Below, piece by piece: positions 1-5,078 of a stretch of DNA of 7,194 bases. Position numbers and translations under genes: made by a program. The notes beneath the pieces are model-generated. The model ran no database searches, was not told where the DNA came from, and saw only the letters and a list, made by a program, of their open reading frames with translations. This stretch comes from Microcaldota archaeon (GTDB lineage Archaea > Micrarchaeota > Micrarchaeia > Anstonellales > Bilamarchaeaceae), in NCBI GenBank assembly GCA_018813445.1, contig JAHJBR010000057.1, positions 1 to 7,194 on the forward strand, given 5' to 3'. Positions within the stretch are counted from its first letter, which is position 1. Each line of letters starts with the position of its first letter.

Positions 1-1
1 A

Positions 2-22
2 TTTATTTAGTAAGTAAATAAA
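2..22. repeat. AT-only inverted repeat at left edge
   Basis: TTTATTTA (2-9) and TAAATAAA (15-22) are perfect 8-base complementary arms around a 5-base loop. The stem contains no G or C and would be weak as RNA. It might belong to the end of an upstream transcription unit lying outside the window, or it might only reflect AT-rich composition. No long T-run follows it on the forward strand, so I do not call it a terminator. Confidence 0.4.
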
Positions 23-127
23 AACGTCTCCCATACAAAAAATAGCATGTTTGTTATTTGCATGTCAATAAAAACAATATTCACACATATTAACATTAAC
101 CGAGTTTTTATTATAAAAACGCCCATA
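18..127. repeat. near-duplicated motif ATAAAAACG...CCCATA
   Basis: ATAAAAACG followed by CCCATA occurs at 18-35, with three extra bases TCT between the halves, and again at 113-127 with no gap. A partial copy, ATAAAAAC, lies at 68-75. The second full copy overlaps the TATA-like palindrome. The copies could be duplicated promoter or operator half-sites, or chance similarity in AT-rich DNA. Confidence 0.35.
104..120 (+). promoter_or_regulatory. putative archaeal TATA-box region, palindromic
   Basis: GTTTTTAT (104-111) and ATAAAAAC (113-120) are perfect 8-base inverted arms around a single central T. The core TTATAAAA (111-118) resembles an archaeal TATA box. Archaeal transcription usually starts about 25 bases downstream of the box centre, which would be near 140. 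That leaves a leader of roughly 25 bases before the ATG at 164, in keeping with the lack of a ribosome site there. The symmetry means TBP could in principle bind either way, or that a regulator binds here. No transcript data support the call. Confidence 0.45.
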
Positions 128-163
128 ATTAAGTTCAGGGTCATTTAAACATACAATAGTCAT

Positions 164-283
164 ATGAAAGGATTTATAAATAAAGAAATGCATAATTTGA
201 GTATGCGGATCGGCTGGGATAGGATATATTTACCATTAGTCGCAACTATTCTGCTAGTTTTATTAAGCTCTCAGGCTTTTGCA
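164..283 (+). other. signal peptide of the giant protein
   Basis: Residues 1-20 form a polar N-region with Lys and Arg. Residues 21-35 are strongly hydrophobic (LPLVATILLVLL core). SSQAFA then ends in an A-x-A signal peptidase I motif, predicting cleavage after Ala40. The N-region is long when counted from the ATG at 164. Starting at Met14 (203) would give a more typical 27-residue signal. Confidence 0.75.
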
Positions 284-3200
284 AGTAATATTTGTCCGAG
301 CTGCGCTGCTACCTATATTGTGACCAGTGAGAGTGAGGGCACAATAAAAGCAGTAGTTTTTGAAATGGATCAAACTGTTCAATCTAATGAACAATTAAAC
401 TATTTCAACAATCAAATAGAGAGTTATCTAGCAAGAAAAAGGACCGATTCTTCAGCAACAATCGTGAATATGGATATTGGTGTAAAATCAGTAAAGAATG
501 CTGAGCTTTGTTTATATTATTATGATAAAGAAGGAAAAATTGCATATCTTACTGGAGCAGAACAGTGTGATCCAATAAAGACAGAAAATGAAGAAATAAT
601 TCAGGATGATGAGGGAAACAGTTATACACTATATTATGTTGAATATACCATTCCAAAAGCGCTTTATGAGAATTCCCACATAAATGTAGTAATTGAGTAC
701 CAAGGGGATGAAACAAGGAAATCATCTAAAACAGAACTAACAATTTATGATACTTCTGCAGGTGGAATAAATGCATTAGCTGATGCGCTTCAGAGAAATC
801 TTAATCCAAAGGATAGTTTTTGCTTTGCATCAATGGTTGTCTTAGGCATGCTGCTCGCATCCATGTATTTCAGTGGTAAAAGCCCGTTAAGCTATCTGGA
901 TATTACTATTCCAAAAACAACCAAGCCAAAGGCAGTAAGTTATGGAGGTTTAACTGCTGGCTTGGGAAATATAAGGATTGGGAAGCCCAGTGCGATACAG
1001 TCTAAAATGCTGGATAGGATTATCAACAGATATTCAGCAATAGAGATGAGAAGAGCAGGTTTAAGTCTTGCAACACGCAATGCAATAAGTAAATCAGGGG
1101 CAAGTTCTGTTGTGAAATATTTTGCCATATTAGAGGCAGCAAGAGGAGGTAATTGGAGGGGAGCGCTCGGAACAGATGCAAGAACACTTATGATTAATAA
1201 TAGAGGTAATATACCCCACCAGGCTCTTGCAGTATTGAATCAGAAGGTAGAGATAGAAAAGTTTTCACAAGGAATAGGAACCGTTACTGGAAATCAGCCT
1301 AAAAAATTAAAGGAATTAGGAGGAGTTATAAGGATGGTTCCTTTGATAGGTACTTTTAGCGCGGTTGCGATTGGTTCTTTATCTCATAGTTTAAGGACTG
1401 GGAAAAATACTTTGAAGGCTATTGCTTCTCCATTTGTAAGAAAGGCAATTGGAAGAAGTTATAGTAGAATAGATGCAAAACCTGCATCAAGCAGAACCTT
1501 GTTGGAAAGGACTGTGCATGGGATTGCAAGCGCCACTGATCCAGATAAAATAGTGATGGGCCAATTTTACATGTATCATAATGATGTGGCAAGGCTTCTT
1601 AGAGATACAATGGATTCTGCATATGATGAGATTTGTAAGAATTTATTATGGCACGATATTGTTAGGCAGTTAGAGGCAAGGGGGCATGATGTTGCTAATC
1701 TCCTTAATTCGCAAATGGACTTCAGGCAGATGTTTACAGACCCAAGATTTATCAGCGCATTATCACACGTGAACTTGAATCCTGAATACCAAAGAATCCT
1801 AAGGATGGTTAATGTGAGTTCTGAGGAAAGAGCAAGAATGATGATGAATCTTGGACTTGCTGGAGGAGCTATGAGTAGTGAGTGTAATCACCTTTTCAAT
1901 GCACTGCAAGGGATTAGTGGAATGGCAGGCACAGACTTTGATAGAATGAATGCGCTTGTGAGTCATTTAGAGAACAGATATCAAATTAATCAGAGCATAA
2001 ATCATTCAGGGCAAATAATAGGTGGACAGTTCTTCATGATGATGGGTAGGGATAGATTCTATCATGAGGAAAATGGACAAAGAAGGAACTTCAGTTTGAT
2101 TGCTTTGGGGCTTAATGAAGTTCTTGATAATATGGTTTTTCTTTCAACCATTGGAAGAAATGCTGGTGGTCCTGAAAATTTCACTATAGCTGATGCGTTC
2201 AAGATTGCATGGCTTAAGATAACTTCTCAGGTTTTTGGGCATTATGATTGGACTGGTGCGGATGAAATGACTGTTGATGTTACTGATCCAGTTACTGGGA
2301 AAAATAGAAAAAGGAGGTATGCGCAGGATGTTCTGGGAATAAGTACTACTGATATGGGAGACATACGGAATAGAATGAATAATTATTTTAATGATGAATG
2401 CACTGCTGCTGGAAGAGCTACTGGAAAGCAACCTATGGATCTATTATATGGGCACACCGTTAGAGATAGATATAGGGATGAGAGTAAAGAGATTAATCCA
2501 TTGAAAAGAAGATATCCATATTTCTTGGATAGTGAAATATCTCCTGAAGAAGCACATTGGAAAGGCAATATGGATTTCATGTGGCCCACAATTACTTCTG
2601 GAATAGCAACTGCAGGAAGGCAAATTACACTAATGTATGAGGTAAGAGGACAAAAGTTTTGGTCAAGCACTCCTGCACCAGGAGAACCATGGACACTTAT
2701 GGAAAATCATATGTCTACAAGGCTTGCGAATATGATGAATGGAAGTCAGCCAGATGTGCTTGGGCATGAAAAAGCATTACAGATGAACAGGTTTTCGCGT
2801 GTGAACATGTATGCGCATTTCAATGAGAATTGGAGTTTCTTTAGAGATGTGAATAGAGCATATTTGGGTTATTTCAACGCAGTTAATGGAAGGGATGCAG
2901 TAGATAATGCAGAGCTTGAGCATTTCCTTGATAATAATAGAAATGTAACATATAGTATGATAAGAGATAGTAATATTCCATTCATATATACGCACGATAT
3001 GAAGTATGTTCCATATACAAAGAATATGTCAATGAGTGATTTTGATAGGGTTGTTAATGGGGTCTTCTTAGTTAGAGGTAGGGATGGTGCAGAACATACA
3101 TTAGATATGCGGAAAAGGAATATTTATGAAGGCGAAATTCAGGGGGACGTATTGGGACAGGAATTGAATGCTTTAAGAGAAAGAGGAACATTAGTTGGTT

Positions 3201-5023
3201 TAGAAGACAATCTTAAAAGAGCAGGGGCACTCAGAGATCCTACAATAACGAATGCTTTAAAAGAAATAAAAAGAACGATTCAACCAGGCGTTGATATTTC
3301 TCAATTCCATGCTGCTTGTGCGAATTTGCGAACTGCGATAACTGCATCAGGATTTCCTGCTTCATTATATCATTCGGTTGATTTGCTTAGCTCAGGAGGG
3401 CAAGCTCCAGGTCCATTGAGCCATGCAGATATCACACGAATAAGGGATGCAGTGCATAATTCTAGTGTTTCAAACGAGGCAAAGGCATACTTTATCTATG
3501 AATTTAGTAGGGCAAGCCATGATTGGGAGAGTTTGTGGAAAGACCAACGATTTGACTTTTTCAGGCTTGGTACAGATAATGATATTGCAGCTAGTCAGCG
3601 AGGATGGCTTGGGCGTTTTGTATCTGGTATGCTAAAGCATAGTGAATTAGTTGGGCTTGCAATAGGAAGCGATGTTTCAAAGGCGATGTCAAATAATAAT
3701 GCGGTTAGTGAGCTTTACAGGGAAAGGGGATATCATTTATGGGCAAAAACAAAAGCAGGAGATTTCCTAGACGACCTAGTTGATTACAATGGAAATCCTT
3801 ACAGTGCTGGAGAAAGAAGAGAGCTTCAAGGGCTGTATAACGATTATGCAGATAAGTATCAGAGCTGGTTTGCAGGGTGGGTTGATTCAGTAACAAGGCA
3901 CCCAAGCGGAAGCTCAACTCAGTGGGGTAGACAATGGTATCTTCAGACTATGTATCATAGAGGGGGAGCCATGCATCCAGAAGCAACCATGTTGGAAAAA
4001 GTTCACCATGGGCCACTCACGTGGTTTGGTTCACAGACTTTTTTTAGAAGTGCTTCAATCAACAATATGTTGATGAGTCCAATAGTTAGGATGTTTAGAT
4101 CATTCCAAACAAGCACCTATGGATATGGGACCGTGTGGGATAAGAATATCCCCCATGGAACTGACTTTGATTTTATGACTCCATGGGGGAATGTGCAATC
4201 TAGTTTTGCACAGCGATTAAGATCAATGAGCCCGCAGGACAGTGTACTCAACATAAGTAAGATTAGTCTTGGAGGGGCCATGAAAAGTGCGTTAGGGGTA
4301 ATTCCTGGATTAAATATCCTTCCTTATTTTTTCCCTTCTTTGGAGAAGAGTGGTGAAGAAAAAACATTAGGCGAATATGATGCCTATGGGAGGCTTGCAA
4401 ATACATGGGGATTCAGAAGCTTGCTTGGAACTCCTTTTTCTCAAAGAAACCAAAGGGCAGGGAGAGACATAGTGGATGGTGTGAAGCAGAGTCCAGAAGA
4501 CTTTTTACAATACCAGGGTGGTGCTTTTGTACATCACTTTACTGATTCTGCAAACCCTGGGCTTTCCTATGTGGGTTATAGAGGTAAGGGACTCATTGCC
4601 CCAAGGATGGCAAGATATCTTGCAACAGAAGTTACTGGAACAAATGAAGCTGATGCACAGTTATGGAGAGATTATTATTCTGCAGATAATTATGTGAATA
4701 GGCAAGCTAGCTTTTCAGTAGCAAGAAGAAGGGTTTCAGCAGATGCGAAAAGGTTGCATTTCCAAGAGGAGCTTACGGGTTATGGTGCATGGGAGAATCC
4801 GATGTGGGCTGCGCTTGGGGCAATTCCTGCAACATATCATGCTCTTAAGGGGGCTGCTGCAGTAGGTAGGGGTATTGCGAATTGGGCTACTGGACCTAAG
4901 AATATAAGTAAGGAAGGTGTTCTTGCTTCATTAAGTACAAATAAGCATACATGCAGATATTGCGGATCTCCAGGAATTAGAGGAGGTTATAGGTGCAATA
5001 AGTGCGGCAGGTTTGGTGGGTGA
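164..5023 (+). CDS. giant membrane-anchored protein of unknown function, signal peptide plus C-terminal zinc ribbon (1619 aa)
   Basis: I do not recognise a family. Visible parts: a signal peptide (about 1-40, hydrophobic core 21-35, AFA cleavage motif at 38-40); an exported, probably beta-rich domain (41-218) with cysteines at 44, 47, 116 and 135; a clear membrane helix (219-236) followed by lysines, which suggests the rest faces the cytoplasm; then about 1,360 mostly hydrophilic residues rich in Arg, Asn, Met and aromatics; and a zinc ribbon at 1597-1614. Weaker hydrophobic stretches lie at 388-405, 1371-1391 and 1546-1572. No Walker A motif or other catalytic signature was found. ATGs at 188 and 203 are possible alternative starts. 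The one at 203 would give a shorter, conventional signal peptide, and none of the three has a good ribosome site. I keep 164 because it is the longest frame and fits the promoter distance. The gene ends 4 bases before an exported lytic-enzyme gene, so a cell-envelope role is inferred. Confidence 0.9.
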   Translation: MKGFINKEMHNLSMRIGWDRIYLPLVATILLVLLSSQAFASNICPSCAATYIVTSESEGTIKAVVFEMDQTVQSNEQLNYFNNQIESYLARKRTDSSATIVNMDIGVKSVKNAELCLYYYDKEGKIAYLTGAEQCDPIKTENEEIIQDDEGNSYTLYYVEYTIPKALYENSHINVVIEYQGDETRKSSKTELTIYDTSAGGINALADALQRNLNPKDSFCFASMVVLGMLLASMYFSGKSPLSYLDITIPKTTKPKAVSYGGLTAGLGNIRIGKPSAIQSKMLDRIINRYSAIEMRRAGLSLATRNAISKSGASSVVKYFAILEAARGGNWRGALGTDARTLMINNRGNIPHQALAVLNQKVEIEKFSQGIGTVTGNQPKKLKELGGVIRMVPLIGTFSAVAIGSLSHSLRTGKNTLKAIASPFVRKAIGRSYSRIDAKPASSRTLLERTVHGIASATDPDKIVMGQFYMYHNDVARLLRDTMDSAYDEICKNLLWHDIVRQLEARGHDVANLLNSQMDFRQMFTDPRFISALSHVNLNPEYQRILRMVNVSSEERARMMMNLGLAGGAMSSECNHLFNALQGISGMAGTDFDRMNALVSHLENRYQINQSINHSGQIIGGQFFMMMGRDRFYHEENGQRRNFSLIALGLNEVLDNMVFLSTIGRNAGGPENFTIADAFKIAWLKITSQVFGHYDWTGADEMTVDVTDPVTGKNRKRRYAQDVLGISTTDMGDIRNRMNNYFNDECTAAGRATGKQPMDLLYGHTVRDRYRDESKEINPLKRRYPYFLDSEISPEEAHWKGNMDFMWPTITSGIATAGRQITLMYEVRGQKFWSSTPAPGEPWTLMENHMSTRLANMMNGSQPDVLGHEKALQMNRFSRVNMYAHFNENWSFFRDVNRAYLGYFNAVNGRDAVDNAELEHFLDNNRNVTYSMIRDSNIPFIYTHDMKYVPYTKNMSMSDFDRVVNGVFLVRGRDGAEHTLDMRKRNIYEGEIQGDVLGQELNALRERGTLVGLEDNLKRAGALRDPTITNALKEIKRTIQPGVDISQFHAACANLRTAITASGFPASLYHSVDLLSSGGQAPGPLSHADITRIRDAVHNSSVSNEAKAYFIYEFSRASHDWESLWKDQRFDFFRLGTDNDIAASQRGWLGRFVSGMLKHSELVGLAIGSDVSKAMSNNNAVSELYRERGYHLWAKTKAGDFLDDLVDYNGNPYSAGERRELQGLYNDYADKYQSWFAGWVDSVTRHPSGSSTQWGRQWYLQTMYHRGGAMHPEATMLEKVHHGPLTWFGSQTFFRSASINNMLMSPIVRMFRSFQTSTYGYGTVWDKNIPHGTDFDFMTPWGNVQSSFAQRLRSMSPQDSVLNISKISLGGAMKSALGVIPGLNILPYFFPSLEKSGEEKTLGEYDAYGRLANTWGFRSLLGTPFSQRNQRAGRDIVDGVKQSPEDFLQYQGGAFVHHFTDSANPGLSYVGYRGKGLIAPRMARYLATEVTGTNEADAQLWRDYYSADNYVNRQASFSVARRRVSADAKRLHFQEELTGYGAWENPMWAALGAIPATYHALKGAAAVGRGIANWATGPKNISKEGVLASLSTNKHTCRYCGSPGIRGGYRCNKCGRFGG
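284..817 (+). other. exported N-terminal domain of the giant protein (residues 41-218)
   Basis: This segment lies between the signal peptide and the membrane helix, so it should be outside the cell. It opens with a CxxC pair (C44, C47) and has a second pair (C116, C135) that could form a disulfide. Alternating hydrophobic stretches around 114-120, 153-163 and 173-179 look like strands of an Ig-like beta-sandwich. The fold is inferred from this pattern only. It has no N-x-S/T sequon, unlike the product of the next gene. Confidence 0.5.
818..871 (+). other. transmembrane helix of the giant protein (residues 219-236)
   Basis: Residues 219-236 form an uninterrupted, uncharged hydrophobic run (FCFASMVVLGMLLASMYF), bounded by Lys216-Asp217 before it and Lys239 and further lysines after it. 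With a cleaved signal peptide, this gives an outside N-terminus and an inside C-terminus. Confidence 0.75.
4149..4190 (+). repeat. GC-rich inverted repeat inside the giant gene
   Basis: TCCCCCATGGA (4149-4159) and TCCATGGGGGA (4180-4190) are perfect 11-base complementary arms around a 20-base loop. The stem is far more GC-rich than the surrounding coding sequence. It lies within codons for residues around 1328-1343. It could form an mRNA hairpin or a protein-binding site on DNA, or be coincidental to the coding sequence. Confidence 0.6.
4952..5005 (+). other. C-terminal zinc ribbon of the giant protein
   Basis: Cys1597-x2-Cys1600, a 10-residue spacer, then Cys1611-x2-Cys1614 form a CYCG...CNKCG pattern typical of small structural zinc ribbons. 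It lies 5 residues from the C-terminus. Zinc ribbons of this type are usual in cytoplasmic proteins, which supports the inferred inside location of the long C-terminal region. The partner could be a nucleic acid or a protein; the sequence does not tell. Confidence 0.8.
5015..5023 (+). promoter_or_regulatory. Shine-Dalgarno site for the downstream gene
   Basis: GGTGGGTGA overlaps the last codons and stop of the giant gene and ends 4 bases before the ATG at 5028. It matches the GGTGA part of the site complementary to the archaeal 16S rRNA 3' end. It fixes the start of the second gene and indicates co-translation from one mRNA. Confidence 0.6.
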
Positions 5024-5027
5024 ATAT

Positions 5028-5078
5028 ATGCGTAATGCATGGATAGCTATTTTTATTTTGATATTTGCATTTGGATGC
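5028..5078 (+). other. signal sequence / possible lipobox of the transglycosylase-like protein
   Basis: Arg2 is followed by a hydrophobic run (AWIAIFILIFAFG) ending at Cys17. The positions before the cysteine are Ala, Phe and Gly. Gly at -1 fits a lipobox, but Phe at -2 and Ala at -3 are not canonical. Either lipid attachment at Cys17 or an uncleaved N-terminal anchor is possible; export is well supported in both cases. Confidence 0.6.

Larger units (their letters stand above)
1..163. other. non-coding leader region upstream of the giant gene
   Basis: All three forward frames meet a stop within the first 21 bases, so no forward gene extends into this stretch apart from a possible last few codons at the left edge. 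It is strongly AT-rich. It holds an AT-only inverted repeat (2-22), three copies of ATAAAAAC (starting at 18, 68 and 113), and a TATA-like palindrome (104-120) about 50 bases before the first start codon. I see no tRNA, structured RNA or riboswitch in it. Confidence 0.75.

Noticed and set aside
1..34. Minus-strand frame opening with ATG at 34 (MGDVFIYLLNK) and running off the left edge
   Set aside because: Only 11 codons are visible, there is no ribosome site in front of it, and such a short open stretch is expected by chance.
1..163. CRISPR array or tRNA in the leader
   Set aside because: The repeated motif is too short and irregular for CRISPR, and no cloverleaf or TTCGA-like T-loop is present.
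2144..2670. Two overlapping minus-strand open frames of about 95 codons inside the giant gene, one starting with a serine run
   Set aside because: They lie wholly antisense to a continuous, protein-like frame. The serine run is the antisense reading of codons in the giant gene, and no ribosome site or domain supports them.
3447..3635. Plus-strand open frame of 62 codons in another frame of the giant gene
   Set aside because: It is a shadow of the main frame, with no start signal and low-complexity, cysteine-scattered composition.
164..5023. Giant protein as a VirB6/TrbL or TraG-type secretion component
   Set aside because: Those families have several membrane helices in a cluster. Here there is one clear helix and no recognisable motif, so naming it would be guesswork.
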